From positions 1 through 44,082 of IMG/VR virus record IMGVR_UViG_3300032315_001584: a stretch of 44,082 nucleotides of DNA; one strand, given 5' to 3'. Made by a program: the position numbers and the translations under genes. Origin of the DNA: a virus. Positions within the stretch are counted from its first letter, which is position 1; each line of letters opens with the position of its first letter. This document shows, piece by piece, positions 7,628 to 15,420 of the stretch. The notes under the pieces are model-generated. The model was not told the origin of the DNA and made no database searches. It saw only the letters and a list, made by a program, of their open reading frames with translations.

Positions 7628-9139
7628 TTATTTGAACGTCCTAGCCAACAATGCGCCCAAGCCATTAACCCGCTCCCCAGGCCCTTTGCGGTTCTCTCCC
7701 TTGGAGAGTTTACGAAGCCCAAAAGGGTTAGAAGGGGACTCTTTCCCCCAGTTCCAACCGATGTTGGCCTCGGAAGGAATGGCGAAGGAGGAACCGTCGA
7801 GGAGAATGATGGGTTTGGAGAGGATGGTGGAGGCCTCGGCGACGAGCGCGTCGTCGTTCTCAGGGTACTCAAAAACCACTGCGTCGTGGATCTGCGCAAG
7901 GAGTTTCACCTTCCCCCAAGCCCAGAGGCGACACACCCCTGCGTTCATGTAGTCCGCGATAAGGCTCTGAGGAACATAGGCCACAGCCTCACGAATAGTT
8001 GCATTGTCCCCGAGTCGAGAGAGGAATGTCCTTCGACGACCAAAGGGTGTGGTGAGAACTCCTGTACTCTGAAGCCTCGTCGCGGTTTTTTGGTGCCAGA
8101 GTGAAATGCCTGGAAATGCTCGAAAGTAGCCCCGTTGGAAAGACTCCATAATTGGAACTTCAATCTTGAGGTGTTTTGCCATTGTGCGAGGAGTGCCAAG
8201 ATAATTGCTTCCATGTCCTCCGCGTTTTGCCATGTCTCGGTAAGAGTAGTTGCGGTAGCATTGTCCGTCTGCAAGCTTCCTATCGGACGAAAAATCTCCT
8301 GTCCATGCTTTATCTGGCCAGATGAGGCGTGTAACAGTAGTGTGCAGGTCTCCAGAGTTACAGGCGTGTTGATAACCCTCATCTCCTGATAGAAACGCGA
8401 CGGCGCGGGACTCAGCTTGCTCCAAGTCGATGTATGCAAGCTTGTGACCAGGGGACGCCACAAAGATGGGCCTGATTTCCTCGGTAAGATTTTGCGCATT
8501 CATCCCTCCCCCGAAAGCATTTTTTGACGAACTCCAGCGACCAGTTTCTGTTCCTCCGACGTTGAAGGAGAAACGCATTCGAGAGTCACTGTCAATGCCG
8601 CTGCGCAGGACGGACAGCTTTTTGACGCAATCACGTCTGCCGAGAATGGCAAGGACGAGGGGGTTGGCAATCGCTGACAGCGATAACTTCTCCAGAGCTT
8701 CACGATCAACACTTACTTTCTCCTCTTTCTTTACTCTGTCATACTTTCTCTGTTCAGGGAGGCCAAGCTGTTCATAGAAGATTTTCTTTAGTTGTGGGAT
8801 GGAGTTGGCGTTGATCCCTTGGGGGTGCCCAAGGGCACGTCCGTAATTAAGTAGGATTTCTTCGTAAGCGTCTGCGTGGGAGGAGAGTGTCCGAACCATA
8901 TCATCTCGCGCAAACAAGTCCACTCGGATTCCCCTGAGTGCCATTTCCATAGCTGGCGCAAGACAAGCACGCTCGAAGTGGTAGATCCATCTTGTGTTTT
9001 CATCTAACTGCTTCTCCAAGACCTCTGACACTTCCGCAGTAACCATACAGTCTGCTGCGTTGTAGGCCCAGTAAGTGTGGGCCGCGGAGAGGGGGGTCTC
9101 CTCGTCGGAGATTGCTTCTAGGGGGATAATCTTAGCCAA
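7628..9139 (-). CDS. Family A DNA polymerase, palm/fingers with residual exonuclease motif III
   Basis: 503 residues from a TTG start at 9139 with GGAGG five bases upstream. Motif A is 'AYIDLEQAESR' (Asp238), motif B is 'RDMAKRGGHGSNYLG' (about 301-315), and motif C is QIHDAVVFE (His418-Asp419). Motif C has Ala where most family A enzymes have Glu. The N terminus contains 'YNAADCMVTAEV' (Tyr26, Asp30), which is the Exo III motif of a DnaQ-type proofreading domain. Exo I and II are not here: they lie in the UDG-fusion gene two genes upstream. The small gene 9132-9329 separates the two pieces. It probably replicates the phage genome together with the helicase downstream. Confidence 0.88.
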   Translation of the reverse strand: MAKIIPLEAISDEETPLSAAHTYWAYNAADCMVTAEVSEVLEKQLDENTRWIYHFERACLAPAMEMALRGIRVDLFARDDMVRTLSSHADAYEEILLNYGRALGHPQGINANSIPQLKKIFYEQLGLPEQRKYDRVKKEEKVSVDREALEKLSLSAIANPLVLAILGRRDCVKKLSVLRSGIDSDSRMRFSFNVGGTETGRWSSSKNAFGGGMNAQNLTEEIRPIFVASPGHKLAYIDLEQAESRAVAFLSGDEGYQHACNSGDLHTTVTRLIWPDKAWTGDFSSDRKLADGQCYRNYSYRDMAKRGGHGSNYLGTPRTMAKHLKIEVPIMESFQRGYFRAFPGISLWHQKTATRLQSTGVLTTPFGRRRTFLSRLGDNATIREAVAYVPQSLIADYMNAGVCRLWAWGKVKLLAQIHDAVVFEYPENDDALVAEASTILSKPIILLDGSSFAIPSEANIGWNWGKESPSNPFGLRKLSKGENRKGPGERVNGLGALLARTFK

Positions 9140-9329
9140 TGATACCTCCACAGTGTAGACACGTTCCGCCTTTGTGTCTAAAGGATGCCATTTCGATAAC
9201 ACAACTACATTTGAACCGCGGAGGTTCGTAGAGGTCTCGAAGGCGTTTTACTTCTTTCTCGAGGGAGGCAATTTTTTCCTCCATGTCTCGGACTATGAGA
9301 TCCGCATCGAGTTGTGGATGGTGGCTCAT
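9132..9329 (-). CDS. Coiled-coil plus Cys-rich (zinc-ribbon-like) small protein between exonuclease and polymerase genes
   Basis: 65 residues. The first 40 form a charged coiled coil (ADLIVRDMEEKIASLEKEVK). The end has four cysteines arranged C-x-C...C-x2-C (KCSCVIEM...GTCLHCGG), suitable for one zinc. Its ATG overlaps the stop of the UDG-exonuclease gene (ATGA) and its stop overlaps the polymerase TTG by 8 bases, so all three are tightly coupled. It sits where a normal polymerase would have the Exo II-Exo III connection. It may bridge the two halves of the polymerase, but that is inference. Confidence 0.75.
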   Translation of the reverse strand: MSHHPQLDADLIVRDMEEKIASLEKEVKRLRDLYEPPRFKCSCVIEMASFRHKGGTCLHCGGIIG

Positions 9330-10492
9330 GCGTCTTTCTTCTCCATTTTTGCCCTCGCGTCAGACAATTTGCGAAGGTGTTTCCACGAAGGGACGTCTGT
9401 GTATGCACTGCCTAAGAACCCCAACCCTTTCTCCATTTCAGGCTGGAGGGCATGTGCCATCAGCATAGTGTCGTGGATGGTGCCTTTCAGCACCATCCCC
9501 CAACATTTCCAGAGATACTGAAGGTCGTACTGCGCATTCTGGAGGACCTTCGGGTACGGGCTTTCTAGAACGGATCGTACCCAAGATAAGGCCGCTGACT
9601 CGGATGCTGCGTCTGGCCAATAGCTCCTGCCATCGAGGTCGCCCCCGACCTTCGAGCCGAATGCCCTGTTCCAGAATGGTACACAGATGGCGGTTTCTCT
9701 GGTCCCAAATCCGATGCAGGTAATAGTCCCGCCAAAGGTTTCGATGTCAACTGCGAGACGATCAGTGGGGTTAAATTTTTCGAAGGCAATTTGTTCCCAG
9801 GCCTTGAGGTCTTCAAGGTTTGGCTCAAGCCAAATAGTCCGTGACGGGAGAGGGAGGTCTGGGCTGACTTCGGGACCTGAAACCAATCGCTTCGCTTTTC
9901 GTAGATCTGCGAGGACAACAGGTCGATTAGAGTACTGCCGTATGATGCTGGATGGGTGGTAGGTAGGAATGACTCGTGGTCCTCCAGGAAGAAAGGTGCA
10001 AGGATAAGAATACCCTCGGAGCTTTCCAATACCGGAACTACGAAAAAGAGCCCAGGTTGGGATGTTTCCCATTCCAATAAGTAGTGCTGGTTTGTTGTCC
10101 ACCAGAGTTCGCCTGAGCACGCCGAGATGGGATAGGTAGTCAGGGTGCAGAAACATTCCGACCCCAGAGATGGGTGGGAAGTCGTAGGCTTGTGGCCAAG
10201 GAAACTCGGGGAATTGTTCAAGAAGTCTGGGTCGGACTCCAGGGTAAGTATGGACTGCTGCAGCTTTGGAGATACAGAAGGATCGAATGTCATCGTTTGG
10301 AGGCCTCAAGTTAAAGACGTTGGTGAAGTGACAACCTTTAGGGTCTATTCCACATTCCCTGAGTTGTCGGTGAAGTTCCTGCCCCGCGGAGCCGAAGAAT
10401 GGGCGACCTGCCAATTCATCAGCCTTGGAGTAGAAATCCCCAATCAGAGACAGCCTTACTGTCTCAAGGGGAGGGTTAGTTGTGCTTGACAC
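9326..10492 (-). CDS. Uracil-DNA-glycosylase-like domain fused to DnaQ-type exonuclease (motifs I and II)
   Basis: 388 residues from a GTG start (10492) with GAGGAA upstream; longer in-frame starts run into the preceding gene. Residues about 13-185 form a UDG-superfamily domain: GRPFFGSAG at 29-37, 'TNVFNLRPPND' at 57-67 and 'IPTYHPSS' at 175-182. The catalytic first motif is altered (IGDFYS instead of the GEAPG-like form of family 4), so glycosylase activity is uncertain. Residues 245-370 carry Exo I 'AVDIET' (Asp249, Glu251) and Exo II 'QNAQYDLQYL' (Asp323), then 'YTDVPSWK'. The Exo III motif is missing and is found at the N terminus of the polymerase. In related phage polymerases these parts are joined in one chain. 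Confidence 0.8.
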   Translation of the reverse strand: MSSTTNPPLETVRLSLIGDFYSKADELAGRPFFGSAGQELHRQLRECGIDPKGCHFTNVFNLRPPNDDIRSFCISKAAAVHTYPGVRPRLLEQFPEFPWPQAYDFPPISGVGMFLHPDYLSHLGVLRRTLVDNKPALLIGMGNIPTWALFRSSGIGKLRGYSYPCTFLPGGPRVIPTYHPSSIIRQYSNRPVVLADLRKAKRLVSGPEVSPDLPLPSRTIWLEPNLEDLKAWEQIAFEKFNPTDRLAVDIETFGGTITCIGFGTRETAICVPFWNRAFGSKVGGDLDGRSYWPDAASESAALSWVRSVLESPYPKVLQNAQYDLQYLWKCWGMVLKGTIHDTMLMAHALQPEMEKGLGFLGSAYTDVPSWKHLRKLSDARAKMEKKDA

Positions 10493-10706
10493 CTGCGGTG
10501 AGTTCCTCGAGGAGACGGTGGGCGGTGTAGGTGAAGTTGCCAAGGCGGAACTGGTCGATTTTGTTTTCCTTGGAAAGGGCAATCATGACTGTCATTGAGG
10601 CGAGAAGAAGGCGTTCTGCGACTGCAGCCTGTTCGGGTGCAGTCTTCACAGAGGCCCTGATCTTCTCTACGAGGTCTTTGACACTGTTTTCAAGATTAAG
10701 GGACAA
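10476..10706 (-). CDS. Small helical protein, TTG start, function unknown
   Basis: 76 residues read from a TTG at 10706 that overlaps the methyltransferase stop; an AAGGA-like site lies about 9 bases upstream. The protein is helical, with Glu/Lys/Ala-rich sequence and a 'LLLASMTVMIALSKENKIDQ' stretch. No family recognised. The stop overlaps the GTG of the UDG-fusion gene by 17 bases. The frame extends farther upstream inside the methyltransferase gene, but that part is low in plausibility. Confidence in the frame is good because it fills an otherwise empty coupled slot. Confidence 0.6.
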   Translation of the reverse strand: MSLNLENSVKDLVEKIRASVKTAPEQAAVAERLLLASMTVMIALSKENKIDQFRLGNFTYTAHRLLEELTAGVKHN

Positions 10707-12129
10707 GGGGGGATGGTCCTTTGTTGGAGAGGTAAATTGAAAGCTTAGTTGCACTGGTTGCGGCGACTTCGGGGTTGAGTTCAACCCCCAAACCGCTGTT
10801 CGCTCCAAGTGCTGCTGCAGCACGCACTGCTGTCCCAGAGCCGCATGTTGGGTCCAGGAGATCTGTGTGCTCCGTGACGACCATGGAGAGAAAGTATTCC
10901 AATACTTCCTGAGGTTTTGCAGAAACATGGGCTTCTTTGTTCCTAGCTATGGGGGCAGCAAAGAGGTCATTCTTCAGGGTGAGGATTTGACGATCACCCC
11001 TTGAACAGAAGAGGGCTGTTTCGTAGACGTGCTTGGGCCGCCTACGAACGTCCGAAGCAATTCCACTCCCACAGCTCTTGTGCCAGATCAGTGGGTAGGG
11101 AACCACGAACCACCCGCCCTCCTCGAGGGTCTGCACCAGCTCATAGTGGTACTTCATGGAGTACCAGAAGACCATGTGGGCGGAAGGGGTGAGGAGTTCG
11201 TCCTGATGGCGCATTAAGTTGTGTACAAGTCTCCAAAAGACCTCTGGTGAGTCTCCGTACTGAGAGTCGTCTGCTTTGGCACCACCTTGGTCGGACTTAT
11301 CGAAGTTGATGCCATACGGAAAGTCGCAGTGTAGTAAGTTGAACTTTCTCTTGAAGGCTCCCTGTTCGAGCAGCGATAAGAAGTCCCCAGAGACGATGCG
11401 GAATGGAGAAGGCTTCGTTGGAGACGGGCGAGGTTCAGAAGGCTCACCGCGAGGGCTATCCGGAGCCTCCGATGGTGAGGGGGAAGGGTCTCCAGGGGTG
11501 GATGTTTCATCCGGTGAAGAGTATATACCAGCACCTTGCTCTCCCACGGGGCTGAAAAATTCATCCTCAAGTCCGTCATCGTCTAGGTTCTCCTTCGCCA
11601 TTGCCGACTCAAGGTCGAGGGCTCTTCGTCGACGTAGAAGGTCGGCGGCGCTCCCACAACTGCCGCAAGCTGCCACTTTGGTATCTCCAAGCCTGAGTGC
11701 CTGTCCCACGAGGATGCTGTTGGAGATAGTACCAGCGGACAGTCCACAATACTCAGCGGTATCACCTTGGCTCCATGTTGGAGAATTAGCGGTCTGCAGT
11801 TCGTGAAGTTCGAGTACTGCAAGTGCATTCTCCTGCCATGATAGGTCAACTCGACGTAAATTTTCATCCAACTCAACGAGTCTTTTTTCAGAAAGGTCGA
11901 GAGCCTCATAGTATCTCGCCAAGATGGATGTACGACCCAGAAACCTGCAAGCCTCCAACCTGCGTCGTCCAGCGAGGAGGTTGTTTTCTTTATCCAAGAT
12001 GACCGCGTTGAGTTGTCCGATGCGCTCAATACTTCCTGCAAGCTCTTCAACGCCTTTAAGTGTTTTGCGCTGCCGATTTGAATCATCGACTTTGACCTCC
12101 GAGATAGGGATGAGGAAGGAATGGTTCAT
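10696..12129 (-). CDS. ParB-like domain fused to a DNA methyltransferase
   Basis: 477 residues; ATG with GGAG 7 bases upstream. Residues 1-180 are ParB/Srx-like: 'NAVILDKENNLLAGRRRLEA' with GRRR at 54-57, then helices including a probable helix-turn-helix (about 118-145). A Pro/Ser/Asp-rich linker covers 190-243. Residues 244-470 are an amino-methyltransferase with motif IV DFPY at 269-272 (usual form DPPY), 'SAKPQEVLEYF' at 403-413, and motif I 'DPTCGSGTAVRAA' at 426-438. The order IV then I is that of beta-class enzymes. It probably methylates adenine or cytosine at a specific site, which could protect phage DNA or mark operators. The Phe in DFPY is uncommon. The target site cannot be told from sequence. 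Confidence 0.82.
   Translation of the reverse strand: MNHSFLIPISEVKVDDSNRQRKTLKGVEELAGSIERIGQLNAVILDKENNLLAGRRRLEACRFLGRTSILARYYEALDLSEKRLVELDENLRRVDLSWQENALAVLELHELQTANSPTWSQGDTAEYCGLSAGTISNSILVGQALRLGDTKVAACGSCGSAADLLRRRRALDLESAMAKENLDDDGLEDEFFSPVGEQGAGIYSSPDETSTPGDPSPSPSEAPDSPRGEPSEPRPSPTKPSPFRIVSGDFLSLLEQGAFKRKFNLLHCDFPYGINFDKSDQGGAKADDSQYGDSPEVFWRLVHNLMRHQDELLTPSAHMVFWYSMKYHYELVQTLEEGGWFVVPYPLIWHKSCGSGIASDVRRRPKHVYETALFCSRGDRQILTLKNDLFAAPIARNKEAHVSAKPQEVLEYFLSMVVTEHTDLLDPTCGSGTAVRAAAALGANSGLGVELNPEVAATSATKLSIYLSNKGPSPLVP
11505..11535. repeat. Near-repeat with GTATATAC core, copy 2
   Basis: Inside the linker of the ParB-methyltransferase gene. TTCATCCGGTGAA is followed by GAGTATATACCAGC, matching the element at 6279-6310 in nearly every position. 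The codon frame is the same in both places. Confidence 0.5.
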
Positions 12130-12131
12130 GG

Positions 12132-12407
12132 TTACTCCAAGGGGAAGAGGAGAAGGAGGAGGTTTCCGCAGAGGGGAACCCCCGCGATTGAGTGGGAGAT
12201 AGGGTTGACTGTTGGGTTTTCCTTGAGGAGCCCCTCTTCATCAACGAGGAGGGTGCAACCAGCGAAGCGGTTCTTCACTGGCTCAATGTACCCTCCAACG
12301 AGGTCCTGAAGTTCATCGAGGTGTGGGTGTTCTTCCCAAGTGAGAAGACGAGTCTTCTTCACATCAAGGGGGAAATAGAGGGCTTTGTATTGGGTGGAAT
12401 AGGCCAT
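12132..12407 (-). CDS. DUF3846-like small phage protein
   Basis: 91 residues from the ATG at 12407, with GGAG 8 bases upstream. The pattern 'DELQDLVGGYIEPVKNRFAG' followed by 'LLVDEEGLLKENPTVN' and a closing Gly-rich beta strand matches the DUF3846 type, where 'L-x-x-x-V-G-G-x-I-E' and 'N/D-E-x-G-x-x' are typical. The function of that family is not known. It ends two bases before the ParB-methyltransferase start. A strong hairpin precedes it. Confidence 0.65.
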   Translation of the reverse strand: MAYSTQYKALYFPLDVKKTRLLTWEEHPHLDELQDLVGGYIEPVKNRFAGCTLLVDEEGLLKENPTVNPISHSIAGVPLCGNLLLLLFPLE

Positions 12408-12427
12408 GCGATTTGCTCCGAGAAAGT

Positions 12428-12445
12428 GGGGGGCCGAAGCCCCCC
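12428..12445 (-). terminator. TTCG-loop hairpin between SSB-like and DUF3846-like genes
   Basis: On the minus strand GGGGGGC, loop TTCG, GCCCCCC form a perfect 7-bp stem, followed by ACTTTCT. The UUCG-type loop and all-GC stem are very stable. The T tract is short, so it may act as a partial terminator or as 3'-end protection for the upstream recombination operon. Confidence 0.6.
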
Positions 12446-12462
12446 AGAGTTTACCCTTGTTT

Positions 12463-12903
12463 TTAGGCCTTGAAGGTACGCTTGATCCCGACGAACTCGC
12501 GACCATCTTTCGAGGTTTCAAGGTCCAGAACCAAACCACAGGTTGCTCCGATGGAGTCCTGAAGCATGTCGCCCAGAGACTTACCGCCGCGGGAGATTCC
12601 GAGGTCCTTCTCGAGGAAGTCAACGAGACGATACGTCGACTTGTCAGTCAGGTAGTACGAAATTCTCATCTCATACCCACCCTTCGCCGAGATGGCTGCA
12701 TTTGCCTCCGACTCGTACTCCGCGGGGACTTCGATAAGTCCGTCGATGTTGAACTTGACTTCGACGTAGGGTGTCTTCTTCTGAGTGGACACTCCGGGTT
12801 CGAAGGACTTCACAGAGGCACTGTACTTCCCAGGCGGGAGGCTCTTTGGTGCTTCGATTGCGTCTGCGCGTGTGTTGAGGATGTCTTGAAAGTTAACGCT
12901 CAT
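12463..12903 (-). CDS. SSB-like / DUF669-type protein paired with a Sak4-like ATPase
   Basis: 146 residues. The protein opens with 'LPPGKYSASVKSFEPGVSTQ', then 'TPYVEVKFNI', alternating strands of the kind found in OB-fold single-stranded-DNA-binding proteins that accompany phage recombinases. The C terminus ends in 'DGREFVGIKRTF', not an acidic SSB tail. It starts 7 bases after the ATPase stop, and its role as ssDNA-binding partner of that ATPase is inferred from the pairing known for Sak4-type systems. The sequence resemblance itself is moderate. Confidence 0.6.
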   Translation of the reverse strand: MSVNFQDILNTRADAIEAPKSLPPGKYSASVKSFEPGVSTQKKTPYVEVKFNIDGLIEVPAEYESEANAAISAKGGYEMRISYYLTDKSTYRLVDFLEKDLGISRGGKSLGDMLQDSIGATCGLVLDLETSKDGREFVGIKRTFKA

Positions 12904-12910
12904 TGTGTTT

Positions 12911-13774
12911 TTAGCCTTTTAGTGGTTTGTTGAAGTTGTTTGTGGTAGGCACTATCTCTTGAGGGTTGCGACCCTCCCAGAGCTTGAAGATGTCTGCCAA
13001 TCCGGACTCCACAGGGAGTTCCTTTGGGGCAGACAAAATGGGACACTTCGCCTCGACTTGCGCATCGGGCTTGGTGAGGATGAGGCGTTTCAGGTTGTCG
13101 CCTGAGCCACGACTCTTTGAAATGAGCATCATGTTGAAGTAACGCCCGATCTTCGGAGGGAGCTGGGAACCAAGTCCCATCGGGAGGCCCTTGGTCAGGC
13201 CTGTCCCTTCCACTTGCTGGTAGGTGATGTGGGAGTTCATCACCACGTTGCACTTGACCTCGGTGGAGTAGATGATCTGGAGGGTTTGTTCGAGCATTCG
13301 CATTGCTTCTCCCCAGTCCCCCTGATGAGGTTGATCGCCTCCACGGCCATTTTTAGCGAGGACGTAATCAAGAGCAGCCATACCAAGGAAAGAAAGAGAA
13401 TCCACAACAAGTACCCTATTCGTACCCCAAGAATTGACCGATCCAAAGTCTTCTCCTGTTTCTGAGTCTTTCCATTTCTGTAAAAGAGCGAGGGCCTTCG
13501 GGAAGGCCTGAGGGTTGAGTTTCTGAATCTTCTGGTTGGTTCCAGCTCCGACTAACTTTCCTGTGTCGGTGAGGGTTTCGATGTGAACATTCTTCTTAAA
13601 TTCGTCCTTGACGACAAACTGAAGGATGTCTGTTCCGTTGTCGAGGTCAAGAATGAAGAGTTCCTTGCCGCTATTAGCCAGCGAAGCCAAAGCGCCTGTC
13701 TTTCCAGTTCCACTGTCTCCGATGAGGAGGAGTTTGAGCGGTTCATTCTTTGCCTTTGAGTTAAGACTTGCCAT
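12911..13774 (-). CDS. RecA-like ATPase, Sak4-type recombinase/annealase candidate
   Basis: 287 residues. Walker A GDSGTGKT at 19-26 follows 'PLKLLLI'. 'ELFILDLDNGTDIL' and the Walker B-like 'RVLVVDSLSFLGMAALDYV' follow the core RecA fold pattern of phage Sak4/AAA_24 proteins. These short RecA-core ATPases help anneal DNA during phage recombination and often lie beside an SSB-like gene, as here. Its ATG overlaps the stop of the nuclease gene by one base (TAATG). Confidence 0.8.
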   Translation of the reverse strand: MASLNSKAKNEPLKLLLIGDSGTGKTGALASLANSGKELFILDLDNGTDILQFVVKDEFKKNVHIETLTDTGKLVGAGTNQKIQKLNPQAFPKALALLQKWKDSETGEDFGSVNSWGTNRVLVVDSLSFLGMAALDYVLAKNGRGGDQPHQGDWGEAMRMLEQTLQIIYSTEVKCNVVMNSHITYQQVEGTGLTKGLPMGLGSQLPPKIGRYFNMMLISKSRGSGDNLKRLILTKPDAQVEAKCPILSAPKELPVESGLADIFKLWEGRNPQEIVPTTNNFNKPLKG

Positions 13775-14826
13775 TATTCTGCGTCAGCTCCTTCGAGTTC
13801 AGGTTGTGGGGTACGCTCTGCCTTAATTCCTGCAATGTTTTTCTTCTTCGCGCCTTGTCTCGCGATGGGGTCCCAGAGGCCAGGGACGAAATCACTCTCG
13901 AGTAAGAAGCCACGTACAGAAGGCGTCGAAGAACATACTCCCTTGAATGGGCAGATGAAGCAGCTCTCCGTATTCATCGGCCAATGCTTCGCATTCTTCG
14001 CCGCGTAGGCGGCAATGTCCTCCGCGGGTTCGATTTTCGCACTCACAGCCATCTCCATTGCAGAGCGGACCCAGCTCACTGCGTTCTCCATCCATTCGTC
14101 TGACTTCTCCTTTCCTAGAAGGATATGACCCCTGCCGCAACGCACGAAGTCCACCCCGATCTGCATTCCGTCGATAATGACCCCTTGTACGGGTTCATGG
14201 AAGACGATTGAGGCTGCAACAGCATACCCTGGGAGCTGTGTGGAGGGGGAGTAGGACTCAAAGTAGTGGGGACCGATGGCCTTGGTGGTGGTCTTGTAGT
14301 CCACGACCCAGCGACCAGAGCCTGTGTCCACCATTCTATCGAGGTGTCCACAGAAAGTTGCGGGGGTTCCGTTGACCTTGAGATCAAGGTCAAAACTAAA
14401 GGGCAATTCCACGGCAAGGAGTTTTTTGCCAAGTACAGTGGTGCGAAAATCTGGTTCAAGTGCGAACTGCTCGGTGTGCCAAACGAAGGCGCGAAGCGCG
14501 TTCCAGAGATTCTTATTCCTACTGTTTGACTCCCAGTACTTTCCATTGACAAATGCCTCCTGAAGGAGAACCTGAAGCCCCAACACTTGGGCCTCATTGT
14601 GACCCCTTGTTTGACGCTCGAGGTGGTACTCTTCGAGCGCGGCGTGGACAAGGGAACCGAACACTAAGTCGAAGGACTCAGCTCGGGGGCGGAAGTTGCA
14701 GACATAATTGTAGAAGTATCTCCTTGGACAACGGAGGAAAGTCGAGAGACTTGAAGAGTCCCAGGAGTGTTGAAGGTGTGGGGCGTCCACACCTCCGAAG
14801 GAGGCTTTGATGGGGAGGAAGGTCAT
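13774..14826 (-). CDS. PD-(D/E)XK exonuclease with Fe-S cluster cysteines (Cas4/RecB-like)
   Basis: 350 residues. His61 in 'GSLVHAALE', Asp163 in 'GHLDRMV', 'VVDYKTT' (Asp176, Lys178) and Gln197 form the complete RecB-like nuclease set. Cys33 at the N terminus and Cys289-x2-Cys292-x5-Cys298 near the C terminus match the split four-cysteine 4Fe-4S binding pattern of Cas4/AddB-type nucleases. It probably resects DNA ends for the Sak4-like and SSB-like proteins encoded immediately downstream. The three genes are contiguous and overlap or nearly touch. Confidence 0.85.
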   Translation of the reverse strand: MTFLPIKASFGGVDAPHLQHSWDSSSLSTFLRCPRRYFYNYVCNFRPRAESFDLVFGSLVHAALEEYHLERQTRGHNEAQVLGLQVLLQEAFVNGKYWESNSRNKNLWNALRAFVWHTEQFALEPDFRTTVLGKKLLAVELPFSFDLDLKVNGTPATFCGHLDRMVDTGSGRWVVDYKTTTKAIGPHYFESYSPSTQLPGYAVAASIVFHEPVQGVIIDGMQIGVDFVRCGRGHILLGKEKSDEWMENAVSWVRSAMEMAVSAKIEPAEDIAAYAAKNAKHWPMNTESCFICPFKGVCSSTPSVRGFLLESDFVPGLWDPIARQGAKKKNIAGIKAERTPQPELEGADAE

Positions 14827-15107
14827 TAGATGATGCTCCTTGACCGAACCGCGTCTTGCAGGTGGTCTTGCAGCTCCCTTGGCATTTTCTTCGGGAGCTT
14901 GGAAATACGAACGCCTTGGGTTTTGAGGTAAGAGGAGAATTGGTATCCCCTCTCATAGTTGATCTGGTCCCAACGAGTGGAGAAGAAGAGGTCGGGTTCG
15001 AAAACCCGACTCTTCGTGAACCCCGCAAGGAGCCCTATACGGAAGGGCTCCTTGGAGTAGAGTTTCACCACGGTCATAGTGGTGTCTGCCCCGTCCTGTC
15101 TCCTCAT
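14826..15107 (-). CDS. Small basic protein of unknown function
   Basis: 93 residues. A hydrophobic 'PFRIGLLAGF' and the segment 'RGYQFSSYLKTQGVRISKLP' suggest a compact alpha/beta protein. I do not recognise the family. It is coupled on both sides: ATGA with the acidic protein upstream and TAATG with the nuclease downstream. It belongs to the recombination operon by position only. Confidence 0.7.
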   Translation of the reverse strand: MRRQDGADTTMTVVKLYSKEPFRIGLLAGFTKSRVFEPDLFFSTRWDQINYERGYQFSSYLKTQGVRISKLPKKMPRELQDHLQDAVRSRSII

Positions 15108-15418
15108 TGGGCCTTCTCGTCATCCACAGGGCTCTGAGCGTCCCCTACGTCGTCGTAGTCGGAGTCTTCGTAGTAGTCGTCGTAAGAGTCGTCCTCGATC
15201 TCACGAAAGGTGTCATCGACGAACACTGCGTATTCCTTCAGACTCTTAACTGCTCTGATGAGTTGATCTTCGAGGTCGGAACCCTCTTCCACTGGGTCAC
15301 TCCCCGGAGGACCGCTACGAGTGATGCGGCGGATGTCTTCCGCCTCGTCGGGGTTAGAAGGGAACGCGATGTCGAAGTCCCAACCAAGGGCAGTGAAGGT
15401 GCGGATTGACTCTCTCAT
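15104..15418 (-). CDS. Acidic protein with Asp/Tyr-rich tail
   Basis: 104 residues, strongly acidic. Residues 70-100 are dominated by Asp, Glu and Tyr (DDSYDDYYEDSDYDDV). Highly acidic small phage proteins can mimic DNA or bind basic partners, but nothing here proves that. It starts three bases after the upstream stop and overlaps the next gene by ATGA. Confidence 0.7.
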   Translation of the reverse strand: MRESIRTFTALGWDFDIAFPSNPDEAEDIRRITRSGPPGSDPVEEGSDLEDQLIRAVKSLKEYAVFVDDTFREIEDDSYDDYYEDSDYDDVGDAQSPVDDEKAQ

Positions 15419-15420
15419 GG

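Noticed and set aside
11276-11806. Plus-strand 176-residue frame
   Set aside because: Antisense to the ParB-methyltransferase gene; Ser/Pro-rich because of the opposite linker.
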